Assembly: GCF_011082085.1 (NCBI RefSeq)
Contig: NZ_CP041063.1
Location: forward strand, 3,396,001-3,460,000
Reading direction: 5' to 3'
DNA: 64,000 bases
From: Bacillus sp. Cs-700
GTDB taxonomy: Bacteria; Bacillota; Bacilli; Bacillales; Guptibacillaceae
Positions 48,006 through 57,055 of this stretch are shown here, one piece after another. The position numbers and the translations under genes were made by a program. The notes beneath the pieces were generated by a model, which did no database searches, was not told where the DNA came from, and worked only from the letters and a program-made list of their open reading frames with translations. How positions within the stretch are numbered: the first letter of the stretch is position 1; every line of letters starts with the position of its first letter.

Positions 48006-51000
48006 ATGAAATTTCTTACTAGATTTAGTTTGAAGAATTCAGTTGGTGTTCTATTATTAACGATTCTTGTATTGGCAGCTGGAATCATTTCAACTAATCA
48101 AATAAAGGTAGAAACTTATCCGGATGTCACATTCCCAGCGCTTATTATTCAAGGGGTTTATCCAGGTGCTTCTGCCGAGGCGGTTGAGCAGGAGGTTACG
48201 ATACCCATTGAAAATCTACTCGAAAATAGCACCAAGTCTGATGACTTAACGAGTACATCCTCTGAAAACGCTAGTGTGATCTCCCTCATGTACCCGTTTG
48301 GTACGGATATTGAGGAAACGAAACGAGATCTAGAAGACATCGTTTCGAAAGCGGAACTACCGGATGAAGCAGAGGTAGAGGTTATAAGCATGTCCGCTGG
48401 GGCACGGCCAGTCTATGAAGCTGCGCTTTCATCTGAAGATGCGGATGAGCTTCAACAAAAGCTTGAAGATGATATCGTTCCAGAGCTTGAAGGACTTCCA
48501 GGAGTGAATAGTGTAAGCTTAAGCGGAATAAAGGAAACAACACTTTCTATTAAAGTGGATGAAAAGAAGGCAAGCGAATATGGTCTTACGTTAAATGATA
48601 TTAAGGATAAGATCAAACAGAGCGAATATAGTCTACCCCTTGGGTCGGTGGATGAGGAAGATACGTCGATACCAGTTAAATTACAAGGCTCTATTGACTC
48701 TCTTGATAAACTAAAAGACACAAAATTTGTAATTGAAAACAGTCAGACATCACAGGTGGGCCAGCAAAGCTCGCCACAAGTAAGAAATGAAGTCGTTCTT
48801 ACGGATTTTGCTGAAGTCACGGAAGCATCAGAGAAGAATGAAATTTCTCGGTTTAATGGACAGGAAAGCTTTCTTATTCAGGTAACAAAAAGTCAGGATG
48901 AAAATACGAAGGATGTTGTCGATCATGTGAAAGAGGTTCTTGCGGAATATGAAACAGATGACGTGGAACTATTCACCATCCTTGATCAAGGTGAAGAAGT
49001 GGAGAAATCAATTTCTTCTCTCCTTAAAGAAGGTGGATTCGGCGCACTGTTCACAGTCATTGTTATTCTCTTGTTCCTAAGAAACATTCGTGCAACGATT
49101 ATCGCCATTATTTCTCTTCCTATTTCGATTCTAGGAACAATTGCCCTACTCGATCAGTTTGGCTATACGTTAAATATTATGACGTTGGGTGGTTTAGCCG
49201 TTGCTGTTGGGCGAATTGTGGATGATAGTATTGTTGTTATTGAAAATATATATAGATGGCGTCAGGAGAATAAAGAAGAGTTGTCCAACAAAGCACTAAC
49301 CTACTATGCGACGAAAGAAGTACTTGGAGCTATTACTTCTTCAACAATTGCGACACTCGTAGTATTCTTACCTCTCGCATTTGTGGGAGGGATACTTGGA
49401 GAATTCTTCAGACCATTTAGTTTGGCTGTTGTTTTCTCAATCTCGATCTCACTCTTAGTTGCCCTGATGTTAATTCCGGTTCTAGGTAGTGCTTTCTTTA
49501 AGAAAGTAAAACATCACGAGAAGGAATCAAAATTAAACAATTTATATGAACGTTTTATAAGAGGGGCACTTAAGAAAAAAGCGCTCGTCATTGTAACATC
49601 CGTTCTATTGTTAGTAGGTTCACTTGCTATGATACCGGCTTTGGGCGTTTCCTTCCTGCCAGCTGGAGAAAGTGATTCTTTTGAACTAAACGTATCGCTA
49701 CCAGCTACAACACAGCTTGACAATACGAATGAGGTTGCAAGTCAAATTGAAGATTACCTGACTGAAAAAGAAGAGATCGACTACAGCCAGGTATCAATCG
49801 GACTATCTAGTAGCCCAATTCCAGGTGAAGGAGCAGGACAATCAAGAGAAAATGAAACGACTGTTTTTGTAAAGCTAACGAATAGTGATGATCTTCAAAG
49901 CACGATGGAGATGTATGAAGAAGATGTCCAAAACATTGTAGAAGAAGTTTATGAAGAAGGAACTGTTAAAGCAACAGAAGTCCAACAGGAAGGTCCACCG
50001 AGCGGGAACACGATTGATGTTAGCTTGTATGGAGACGACCAGGAGAAGTTGACAGAAGCTGCTACTCAAGTTGAGGAACTTCTATTACAGGATAATGAGT
50101 TAACGAATGTTTCGAACAATCTCGAAGAAGTTCAACCAAAATGGACCATGTCGCTTACCGATGAAGGTGAAAAAGCGAATGTTAGCCCATTCCAGGTTAT
50201 GCAGATTGTAAACAGTCGTTTGCAACCACTTGATGGTGGGACAATTGAAATTGATGATCAGAAATGGAAAATGTTTCTTTCTTATAATGATGAAGTAACA
50301 TCAAAGAAGGAATTAGAAGAGCTTAAGATTCAAACTGCAAATGGAATACAACCATTATCAGATGTTGCCTCAATTGAAGAAACAACAGCACCAGTAACGC
50401 TTTATCATGATGAGGGCAGAACATCTGCTGCTATTTCGGCTGATATCAAATCTGATGACACAGCACGAATGACACAATCTGTTGAAGAAGATCTTAGTGT
50501 GCTTTCCTTACCAGAAGGCATTGAAATGGAAGTTGGCGGTGGTCAGGAGATGATTACTGATGGCTTTGCTGACCTTGGACTTGCGATGGTTGCAGCGATT
50601 CTTCTCGTGTTTTTCGTATTAAGTCTCACATTTAGAGGAATTATTACACCGATTGTCATTCTATCCTCCTTAATTTTTGTTCCAATCGGATCGTTAGCGG
50701 GGCTCCTTATTGGAGGTCAAACGCTCTCCATGAGTGCAATGATTGGAATGCTTATGCTAATCGGTATTGTAGTCACGAACGCAGTAGTGTTACTTGATCG
50801 CGTAGAAACGAACCGAATGAACGGTTTAGAACTGACAGAGGCTTTAGTTGAAGCGGCGAAAGTGAGATTGCGTCCAATCATCATGACGGCTCTTGCAACA
50901 ATTTTTGCCCTGATTCCTCTCGCGCTTTCGAATTCAGCATCAGGTCTCATTTCAAAGGGACTTGCGATTACGGTCATAGGTGGACTGACTACTTCTACTT

Positions 51001-51077
51001 TATTAACACTCGTGTTTGTCCCGGTCTTTTATGCGATGATCGGAAAATATCGTCGAATGAAAAAAGAAACGTTTTAA
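48006..51077 (+). CDS. RND efflux permease, SwrC/YerP-like
   Basis: A 1023-residue RND pump. Twelve membrane segments are split by two large extracytoplasmic loops (after TM1 and after TM7). Family motifs seen are FPALIIQGVYPGASAEAVEQEVTIPIE, GRIVDDSIVVIENIYRW (acidic residues of TM4) and GIVVTNAVVLLDRVE in the second half. Gram-positive members such as SwrC export surfactin-like lipopeptides; the substrate here is unknown. The start is ATG 48006, with AAGGAG at 8 bases. It follows the two-component operon but has its own promoter region. Confidence 0.91.
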   Translation: MKFLTRFSLKNSVGVLLLTILVLAAGIISTNQIKVETYPDVTFPALIIQGVYPGASAEAVEQEVTIPIENLLENSTKSDDLTSTSSENASVISLMYPFGTDIEETKRDLEDIVSKAELPDEAEVEVISMSAGARPVYEAALSSEDADELQQKLEDDIVPELEGLPGVNSVSLSGIKETTLSIKVDEKKASEYGLTLNDIKDKIKQSEYSLPLGSVDEEDTSIPVKLQGSIDSLDKLKDTKFVIENSQTSQVGQQSSPQVRNEVVLTDFAEVTEASEKNEISRFNGQESFLIQVTKSQDENTKDVVDHVKEVLAEYETDDVELFTILDQGEEVEKSISSLLKEGGFGALFTVIVILLFLRNIRATIIAIISLPISILGTIALLDQFGYTLNIMTLGGLAVAVGRIVDDSIVVIENIYRWRQENKEELSNKALTYYATKEVLGAITSSTIATLVVFLPLAFVGGILGEFFRPFSLAVVFSISISLLVALMLIPVLGSAFFKKVKHHEKESKLNNLYERFIRGALKKKALVIVTSVLLLVGSLAMIPALGVSFLPAGESDSFELNVSLPATTQLDNTNEVASQIEDYLTEKEEIDYSQVSIGLSSSPIPGEGAGQSRENETTVFVKLTNSDDLQSTMEMYEEDVQNIVEEVYEEGTVKATEVQQEGPPSGNTIDVSLYGDDQEKLTEAATQVEELLLQDNELTNVSNNLEEVQPKWTMSLTDEGEKANVSPFQVMQIVNSRLQPLDGGTIEIDDQKWKMFLSYNDEVTSKKELEELKIQTANGIQPLSDVASIEETTAPVTLYHDEGRTSAAISADIKSDDTARMTQSVEEDLSVLSLPEGIEMEVGGGQEMITDGFADLGLAMVAAILLVFFVLSLTFRGIITPIVILSSLIFVPIGSLAGLLIGGQTLSMSAMIGMLMLIGIVVTNAVVLLDRVETNRMNGLELTEALVEAAKVRLRPIIMTALATIFALIPLALSNSASGLISKGLAITVIGGLTTSTLLTLVFVPVFYAMIGKYRRMKKETF

Positions 51078-51087
51078 AACCTGCTCA

Positions 51088-51121
51088 CCCCATTGTGTTC
51101 TTTGCACAATGGGTTTTTTTT
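51088..51121 (+). terminator. Terminator of the RND gene
   Basis: CCCATTGTG / CACAATGGG hairpin followed by eight T residues. Confidence 0.93.
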
Positions 51122-51178
51122 ATGGATATTATAAAATCTTTGTTATGATATAGAATGGATAAAGAAAGGATGATCGAA

Positions 51179-51679
51179 ATGCCATGGATTAAACCTGCCA
51201 AACAATCAGAGATAAAGGAGCTTGACATCTACAAAGATCTGGAACATCCCGTTCCTGTATTTAATCGATTGATTGCGAAAAGCCCTGATATTTTTTCAAC
51301 GTTTATGCCTTTAGCAGCAGCTGTTAAAGCTGGTGTTTTAAATGAATTTGAAACAGAAGCAGTTGTGGTTTTTGTTTCTCAATTAAATGGGTGTGAATTT
51401 TGTTATACCGGGCATGGAAACTTGTTAAAAGAAATTAGTGAAGATGAGTCTATTCTTGAGGAGCTTAATAACTATAAAAGCTCCAATGCGTTTGAGAGTC
51501 ATTTGAAAAGTATTCTGAACTATGCAGAGAAACTTGTTGCGAATCCAAAGAGCCTTGAGAAAGCGGATCTAGAGAAACTAAAAGAACATGGCTATAGTGA
51601 AAAAGAAATCGTTGAGATTAATCAACTGATTGCCTATACATCGTATACAAATCAAACGTCGATTGGTCTTGGGCTATAA
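51179..51679 (+). CDS. AhpD-like / carboxymuconolactone decarboxylase family protein
   Basis: A 166-residue all-helical protein with the peroxidase-type motif CEFCYTGHGNLL (Cys-x-x-Cys followed by His), typical of AhpD-like alkylhydroperoxidases. It may act in thiol-dependent peroxide reduction; the partner is not visible. The ATG at 51179 with AAAGG upstream is preferred over the ATG at 51155. Confidence 0.82.
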   Translation: MPWIKPAKQSEIKELDIYKDLEHPVPVFNRLIAKSPDIFSTFMPLAAAVKAGVLNEFETEAVVVFVSQLNGCEFCYTGHGNLLKEISEDESILEELNNYKSSNAFESHLKSILNYAEKLVANPKSLEKADLEKLKEHGYSEKEIVEINQLIAYTSYTNQTSIGLGL

Positions 51680-51727
51680 ATGATAATTTCACTAACGGAT
51701 AACACTAGATGTGATTTTAAAAAAACG

Positions 51728-51764
51728 AAAAAGGACCTTCCAAGATAATTGGAGGGTCCTTTTT
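51728..51764. terminator. Convergent terminator
   Basis: AAAAAGGACC-TCCAA / TTGGA-GGTCCTTTTT hairpin between the AhpD-like gene and the amidase gene. Confidence 0.88.
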
Positions 51765-51770
51765 AAACCT

Positions 51771-53522
51771 TTACTTCGTTTTATAATAATCTAATACACC
51801 TTGATAAATGCCTTCAGCAAGTTCTTCTCTATACTCTTGTGTAAGGAGAAGATTGTATTCTTCATTATTTGTTAAGAAACCGACTTCGACAAGAACACTT
51901 GCCATCTTTGATTCTCGAATTACTGAGAAGCTCTGGTTCTTTACGCCACGATTATTTGCTTCTGTGACTTCAATTAATCGTTTTTGAATGCTTTCTGCAA
52001 GAGCTTTACTTTCCGCTGAGCTATATTTATCGTACCAATACGTTTCAATTCCATGAGCTGCTTCACTCGCTGCATTTGTATGCACGCTAATAAATGCATC
52101 GGCATTTAAGTTATTGGCGATAGTTGAACGCTCTCTTAGCTCTAAGAACGTATCATCTCTTCTCGTCATGACAACGTTCGCTCCAGCTGACTTAAGTTTT
52201 TTCTCGAGATAAAGCGAAACATCAAGGTTGATGTCTTTTTCTAATAGTTTGCCATTGCTTGCACCAGGATCATGATCTCCATGACCAGCATCGACAACAA
52301 TGGTTAAGTTGTTTAATGAGTCACTGCTTTGAAAGAGTAGGTAACCACTGTGAACGTAAGCTACTTGACCCTGGTATTTAATTTTTGCCCAATCTCCTGC
52401 ATAACCGTAAATTGCGACTTCAGCATTACGAGGCAGCGCACCTATTTTTGTGCCACTCATTTCAGGACTTGTACGCACATTTAGGCTCGAAGCTGTTACA
52501 ATACCTGTTTCTAGGACAACTTCTTCTGCTTGTTCTTTCATTTTGTAGGAATTGACAATGCTAGAAGAAAGGGCACCTTCACCACCTAATATCATTAATG
52601 TAGACGCATGTTGATAAAGATATGTTTGAACATCTGTAATAGGTTTCACATCATGCGCTAAAACAACAGGTGAGTCTAATTTTTTTGCTAATGAGGCAGC
52701 TGCTACAGCATCAGGGTAATCTTCCTGATCGGCTAGTACGGAAGTTCCTCTTGCTAGAATATAAGATGAGCTAGAGGCGAAGAACGCTTCATTAACTGCG
52801 ATGTTTGTTTGAAAACGATCTTTTCCTGAAAGTCGGACAACTTTCTTGCCTTGTTGTTCTAATTGACTACGTACATCTTCAGTTAATACAGAAGTTCCGC
52901 CAATTAAATAGACTGTCTTAATGCTTGAAGGAAGCCTAGGTGCCTTTGAAACTGTCGATAAATAAATAGGATAATGTTTAATAGCTGCTACGCTTGATGC
53001 TGAAAGAGAGTCCGCTACTTGCATGCCATTAACGATAATAGCTGTCGAAGTTTGATCAAGTTGAGCGGCTTGATTGATTGCGTTGGCCGTTTCAAAACGA
53101 TCTGACCCTTTCAATCGTGACACGGTGTATTTTTGTTTTAATTGATTCTCAACATCTTGACTGATTGCTCCGGTACCACCTAGAATATAAATTTTTCTGG
53201 CTCCAAGTCGTTCAAGCTCCTTTGCAACGTTAGAATCAAGTTTTGTTGATCCAGTTAATAGGATAGGAGCTTGTTTCACACCGGCTAAACCAGAACTTGC
53301 TAGTGCATCGAAAGGCATATCAGCACGAGTTAGGATAACGGCTTTTTCAGCTGTTGTTAGCGTTCCTGGCGAGACTTTCTTAGAAATTTCAATAGCTGTT
53401 TCAATTCGATTTGCTCCACTAATACGTTCAACGTCATTGCTCGCTGATGTTTTTCCTGGAAAACTTATTCCTGTAAAAATTAGAATTATGGCCATTATTA
53501 ATGTAAAAAGCTTATTGCGCAC
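51771..53522 (-). CDS. N-acetylmuramoyl-L-alanine amidase with CWB2 and SH3 domains
   Basis: A 583-residue secreted autolysin. The signal peptide is MRNKLFTLIMAIILIFTGISFPGKTSAS. Three CWB2 cell-wall-binding repeats follow, beginning ERISGANRIETAI, SRLKGSDRFETAN and RLSGKDRFQTNI. A bacterial SH3 domain (about 375-430, ASSLNVRTSPEMSGTKIG) is next. The C-terminal Amidase_3 domain has zinc ligands DAGHG, LLEKD and SVHTNA and the catalytic LVEVGFL. The start is GTG 53522 with GGGGGAAT upstream. The domain content resembles LytC but the order is CWB2-SH3-amidase. Confidence 0.92.
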   Translation of the reverse strand: MRNKLFTLIMAIILIFTGISFPGKTSASNDVERISGANRIETAIEISKKVSPGTLTTAEKAVILTRADMPFDALASSGLAGVKQAPILLTGSTKLDSNVAKELERLGARKIYILGGTGAISQDVENQLKQKYTVSRLKGSDRFETANAINQAAQLDQTSTAIIVNGMQVADSLSASSVAAIKHYPIYLSTVSKAPRLPSSIKTVYLIGGTSVLTEDVRSQLEQQGKKVVRLSGKDRFQTNIAVNEAFFASSSSYILARGTSVLADQEDYPDAVAAASLAKKLDSPVVLAHDVKPITDVQTYLYQHASTLMILGGEGALSSSIVNSYKMKEQAEEVVLETGIVTASSLNVRTSPEMSGTKIGALPRNAEVAIYGYAGDWAKIKYQGQVAYVHSGYLLFQSSDSLNNLTIVVDAGHGDHDPGASNGKLLEKDINLDVSLYLEKKLKSAGANVVMTRRDDTFLELRERSTIANNLNADAFISVHTNAASEAAHGIETYWYDKYSSAESKALAESIQKRLIEVTEANNRGVKNQSFSVIRESKMASVLVEVGFLTNNEEYNLLLTQEYREELAEGIYQGVLDYYKTK

Positions 53523-53772
53523 GATATGTATTCCCCCATAGTTTGTTTGTCTATTTTTTATGTACACAGTGACCTCACATCAACGACTCCCATGTCCTCC
53601 CTTCAAAATTAGTATCAAATGGAAAGTATTTCTTAACTATTTTTAATATCGGTCTCGAATACGAGAGATTATAGGGTCCTTTTGTACTAAAAACAGATAA
53701 AAATCGACGGGATTTGATAAAATCTCTCTTGCAATTTCAAATTGTTTGGATTTAACAACACCCCCATAAATA

Positions 53773-53801
53773 TTGACATTATTTCAACTTTTCTTTAAAC
53801 T
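53773..53801 (+). promoter_or_regulatory. SigA promoter of the second ABC-F leader
   Basis: A perfect TTGACA (53773-53778), a 17-base spacer, then TAAACT (53796-53801). It would give an untranslated leader of about 257 bases ahead of the ABC-F start. Confidence 0.8.
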
Positions 53802-53825
53802 AATGACAACGAAAGACGAAGGGAA

Positions 53826-53960
53826 TGGTTAAGAAGCGATGGAAAACTAATCTTATTTATTCAGATCAACTTTCAATAATTGAAATTGAGATTCTGGAGA
53901 ATAGGATTAGTCTGCCCTTTTTAACCCCATGCTTGAGAGAACATGCTTCTTTATAGTGCG
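53826..53960 (+). CDS. Putative leader peptide ORF (44 aa)
   Basis: Starts MVKKRWKTNLIYSDQLSIIE. GAAGGGA abuts the ATG, so initiation would be weak. It lies between the promoter and the terminator at 53994-54027, as expected for a leader peptide whose stalled translation controls the ABC-F gene. It may also be a chance ORF; a very short ATGGAAAACTAA frame (from 53840) is an alternative leader. Confidence 0.35.
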
Positions 53961-53993
53961 TTCTTTTTGTGGTATATGGGAATGTGGAATGAC

Positions 53994-54027
53994 AAACCTC
54001 TCCAGAAAATGGGGAGGTTTTTTTTTC
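53994..54027 (+). terminator. Attenuator-type terminator ahead of the second ABC-F gene
   Basis: AACCTCTCC / GGGGAGGTT hairpin followed by nine T residues. It lies 38 bases before the ABC-F start and downstream of its only visible promoter. Confidence 0.88.
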
Positions 54028-54064
54028 TCCCCAAAGTATTTGAACGAAGAATGGGGGAGATCCA

Positions 54065-55741
54065 ATGAACGTGATGTCAATCAGAGGATTAAAAAAAAGC
54101 TTTCATGAAAATGAATTGTTTGATCAAGTCAATATCGATATCCATCAAGGAGAGCGCATTGGTATTGTAGGACCCAATGGTGCTGGCAAAACAACGTTAG
54201 CGAGGATTCTTGTGAAAGAAATTGAGCCAGATCAGGGAACGATTTCTGTTAAAGGAAAAATTGGTTTTCTTAAGCAGTCGGTCGATCAGGAGGCAATGAT
54301 AAGAGATGATCGATTGGATGCCGATTCTTTCGATTTTAAAAGAGAAAAAGAGTTAGGAGTTGGCTCTCTTTATGTAGATGCAGAGAACTTAAGTGGTGGC
54401 GAAATGTTAAAACTAGCTCTGACGAAGATATGGTCGATGAATCCAGATTTATTAGTTCTTGATGAACCAACAAACCACTTAGATGAAAATGGGGTAAATT
54501 GGTTGATTCGAGAGCTTCATTCTTTTCATGGGGCGGTTCTTGTTATTTCTCATGATCGTTATTTTCTTGATCAAACGATTACTCGAATTCTGGAAGTGGA
54601 AGCTGGAAAACTAAGTGATTACGAGGGGAACTATTCGGCCTATCGCACCGAAAAACAAAAAAGATATGAAGACCAACTGCATCATTATTCGGTACAACAA
54701 AAAGAAGTAAAGCGAATAGAAGACCAGCTTGCTGGATTAACGAACTGGTCAGAAAAAGCACACCGTGATTCAACAAAGCAAGATGGCGCGAAGGAATATT
54801 ATCGAATGAAAGCAAAGAAAATGGATCGTCAAGTGAAATCAAAGCAAAAGCGCCTTGAAAAGGAGCTACAGAAAAATCAATTGGAGCAACCTGAGCAGGG
54901 AAAGGAAGTGCACTTTCAGTTTCAGGCAAACGATTCACGTGGCAAGCGCATCGTTGAAGCAGTTAATGCAGGGAAATGTTATGAGGAACGATGGTTATTT
55001 ACAAACAGTTCGTTTTATATGAAGTATGGAGAAAGAATTGGAATAGTTGGGGAAAATGGATGTGGTAAAACGACTTTATTACGAATGCTGCTAGGATTGG
55101 AGCAACCGAGCGAGGGAAAAGTGTGGAAAAGTCCATCGCTCAAAATCGGCTATCTTTCACAGGATGTTCACGATCTTCCAGAAGAGAAGACTCCAATCGA
55201 TGCTTTAGGTGTCGCAACGAAAGAAGAGATCTTTCAAGCAAAATCGATACTTGCTTCAATGGGAATGGAGCGAGAGCGAATCAATGCTACCATTGCTCAG
55301 CTCAGTCTTGGAGAAAGAACAAAACTTAAACTGACGCGCTTGTTGATGAACAAATATGATTTATTAATCCTCGATGAGCCGACGAATCATTTGGATCTAC
55401 CTACACGAGAACAGCTAGAGTATACCCTTAAAGAGTTTACAGGCAGTATATTGATGGTGTCACACGATGTTTATTTCATGGAAAAGATGTGTGATAAGCT
55501 GCTCGTTTTTGAAGATCAGAAGGTGAAAAGAGTGGAACATCATTTATCACACTATCGGGCTCGTTCGAATGAAAAAAGCTCTTCTGCTTCTTCAAAAAAG
55601 AGTGAAGAACAAAAGATGCTTTTAGATAATGAAATTTCGGCCCTTATTAGTAAGATTAGTTTATTACTTCCTGGTGATGAGAAAATAGCTCAGCTCGACG
55701 ATAAACTCGCGATTTTACTTGAGAAGAAAAAATCGCTTTAG
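54065..55741 (+). CDS. ABC-F ATPase of the antibiotic-resistance type
   Basis: A 558-residue protein with two ABC domains. Walker A motifs are GPNGAGKTT and GENGCGKTT. Signatures are LSGGEMLKLAL and LSLGERTKLKL. Walker B motifs are LLVLDEPTNHLD and LLILDEPTNHLD. The interdomain linker (about 190-290) is long and Lys/Gln-rich, as in Vga/Lsa/VmlR-type ribosome protectors. The first ABC domain is short (a truncated region before LSGGE), a feature of these resistance ABC-Fs. The promoter-leader-terminator arrangement upstream fits drug-inducible attenuation. Resistance spectrum cannot be read from sequence. Confidence 0.87.
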   Translation: MNVMSIRGLKKSFHENELFDQVNIDIHQGERIGIVGPNGAGKTTLARILVKEIEPDQGTISVKGKIGFLKQSVDQEAMIRDDRLDADSFDFKREKELGVGSLYVDAENLSGGEMLKLALTKIWSMNPDLLVLDEPTNHLDENGVNWLIRELHSFHGAVLVISHDRYFLDQTITRILEVEAGKLSDYEGNYSAYRTEKQKRYEDQLHHYSVQQKEVKRIEDQLAGLTNWSEKAHRDSTKQDGAKEYYRMKAKKMDRQVKSKQKRLEKELQKNQLEQPEQGKEVHFQFQANDSRGKRIVEAVNAGKCYEERWLFTNSSFYMKYGERIGIVGENGCGKTTLLRMLLGLEQPSEGKVWKSPSLKIGYLSQDVHDLPEEKTPIDALGVATKEEIFQAKSILASMGMERERINATIAQLSLGERTKLKLTRLLMNKYDLLILDEPTNHLDLPTREQLEYTLKEFTGSILMVSHDVYFMEKMCDKLLVFEDQKVKRVEHHLSHYRARSNEKSSSASSKKSEEQKMLLDNEISALISKISLLLPGDEKIAQLDDKLAILLEKKKSL

Positions 55742-55920
55742 ACGTCTTCTACTGCAAAGAAGCGTTCTACTGAATACAAATCTGCTTTTGGATGATTACG
55801 AAGTAAGACATAGCCTTCACGCTGTGCTTCTTCAAAATTATCGTACTCATCTTCTGAATGAAAGATTGCTCTCCGTCTTTCGTTATAGAGTGTAATGGAG
55901 TAGTATTCTTTAATTTCCAT
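55738..55920 (-). CDS. Small conserved-looking hypothetical protein
   Basis: A 60-residue acidic protein without membrane segment or recognised family (MEIKEYYSITLYNERRRAIF... ending VERFFAVEDV). AAAGGAGAG lies upstream of the ATG. Its stop codon overlaps the stop of the convergent ABC-F gene. The YDNFEEAQREGYVLLRN segment suggests a small alpha/beta fold. Confidence 0.7.
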   Translation of the reverse strand: MEIKEYYSITLYNERRRAIFHSEDEYDNFEEAQREGYVLLRNHPKADLYSVERFFAVEDV

Positions 55921-56042
55921 TTATCTCTCTCCTTTTTCCTTTGTTTCTACTAGTTCTATGCAAATCTCGTATTGTTTATACTAGACTTATAGAAAAAATG
56001 CATTTTCTTCTCTTTGGTTATACTAAGGAGAGATAGGAGCTG

Positions 56043-56774
56043 ATGACAATTCAAATTGGCACACTAAGTGAAATCATGCGTCATCCTGTGAAATCAATGA
56101 CAGGTGAAGCCGTTACAGAGACAATGGTCATGAACTATGGACTTTATGGTGATCGAAGTCATGTCATTTTAGATGAGAAGCAATCGTTTTTAACCATTAC
56201 ACAGTTCCCATCACTAGTGCGCTATCAAGCATCGTTCAGTGCACGTGAATCACTAGACGGTTATCCAGAACCTGTTATTGTGACACCAGAGGGAGAAACA
56301 TTTAAATGGTCGGACTCAACCTGGCTAACAGAACTAGAAGCAAAAACGTCGAAACAGCTAACAAAAAAGGTTTACCATCCTGAACACGTTCCGATCGGAC
56401 CGATTGAGGAAGAACATCTACTGATTCTAACTGACGCTTCTCTTCAGTCATTAGAGGAGTCATGGGGAAAACAAACGGATCAACGTCGATTTCGACCAAA
56501 CTTGAAACTTAACTTATATGAGAAAACTCCTTTTGTCGAACAATCGTGGGAAGGTAAATATTTGAGAATCGGGGAAGAGGTACTCATTCAATTCGTAAAG
56601 CCCTGTGAACGGTGTATGATTATCACGGTTGACCCTAAAACTGGAGAAAAACAGCCTGAATTATTGAAGAAAATTGCGCAAGAACACGAGAATTTTTTTG
56701 GAATGTATGCTCGAGTCATTCAAGCTGGAAATATTAGCACGAATGACAAAGTGTGGCTCCTAGATAAAGTATAA
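56043..56774 (+). CDS. MOSC-domain protein
   Basis: A 243-residue protein with an N-terminal MOSC_N-like beta barrel (ISEIMRHPVKSM-type motif, here LSEIMRHPVKSMTGEAV) and a C-terminal MOSC domain. The conserved cysteine is in VKPCERCMIITVDPKTG, and RFRPNLKL is also typical. The family is predicted to handle activated sulfur or N-hydroxylated compounds with molybdenum cofactor; the actual substrate is unknown. AGGAG is 3-4 bases from the ATG, with AAGGAG further up. Confidence 0.85.
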   Translation: MTIQIGTLSEIMRHPVKSMTGEAVTETMVMNYGLYGDRSHVILDEKQSFLTITQFPSLVRYQASFSARESLDGYPEPVIVTPEGETFKWSDSTWLTELEAKTSKQLTKKVYHPEHVPIGPIEEEHLLILTDASLQSLEESWGKQTDQRRFRPNLKLNLYEKTPFVEQSWEGKYLRIGEEVLIQFVKPCERCMIITVDPKTGEKQPELLKKIAQEHENFFGMYARVIQAGNISTNDKVWLLDKV

Positions 56775-56857
56775 AAGAAATAAGGGAAATATTCCCGAAA
56801 ACATATTTTGGTTTTTACGTTAGAGATCATGATTAGCAGGGTACAAGCAAGGATGGA

Positions 56858-56931
56858 GCCCCGTCTTTGGATGGGATGCTTCGATTTCCACACAGGAGGG
56901 GTCCCATCCACGGGGTGGGGTCCCATTTTTT
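56858..56931 (+). terminator. Two-state hairpin element ending in a T run
   Basis: Stems GCCCCGT (56858-56864) with ACGGGGT (56910-56916), and GGATGGGA (56869-56876) with TCCCATCC (56902-56909), form one long structure. A second TCCCAT (56921-56926), immediately before six T residues, can instead pair with ATGGGA (56871-56876). It could be the MOSC terminator or an attenuator for the peptidase gene downstream. Confidence 0.55.
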
Positions 56932-57055
56932 GTGTTATGATTTTATACTTATCAAAAAGCGGTCGTCCTTTGTGAGTGATCTCAAGGCATGGGCTGTCTT
57001 AAAATTCTGTGGTAAACTATGGAATGGTACATAAAGCATCTTAAGGGGGAAGCTG

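Noticed and set aside
53977-54068. 30-codon ORF crossing the terminator and ending in ATGA at the ABC-F start
   Set aside because: No ribosome binding site; the overlap looks coincidental because the terminator arm dictates the sequence.
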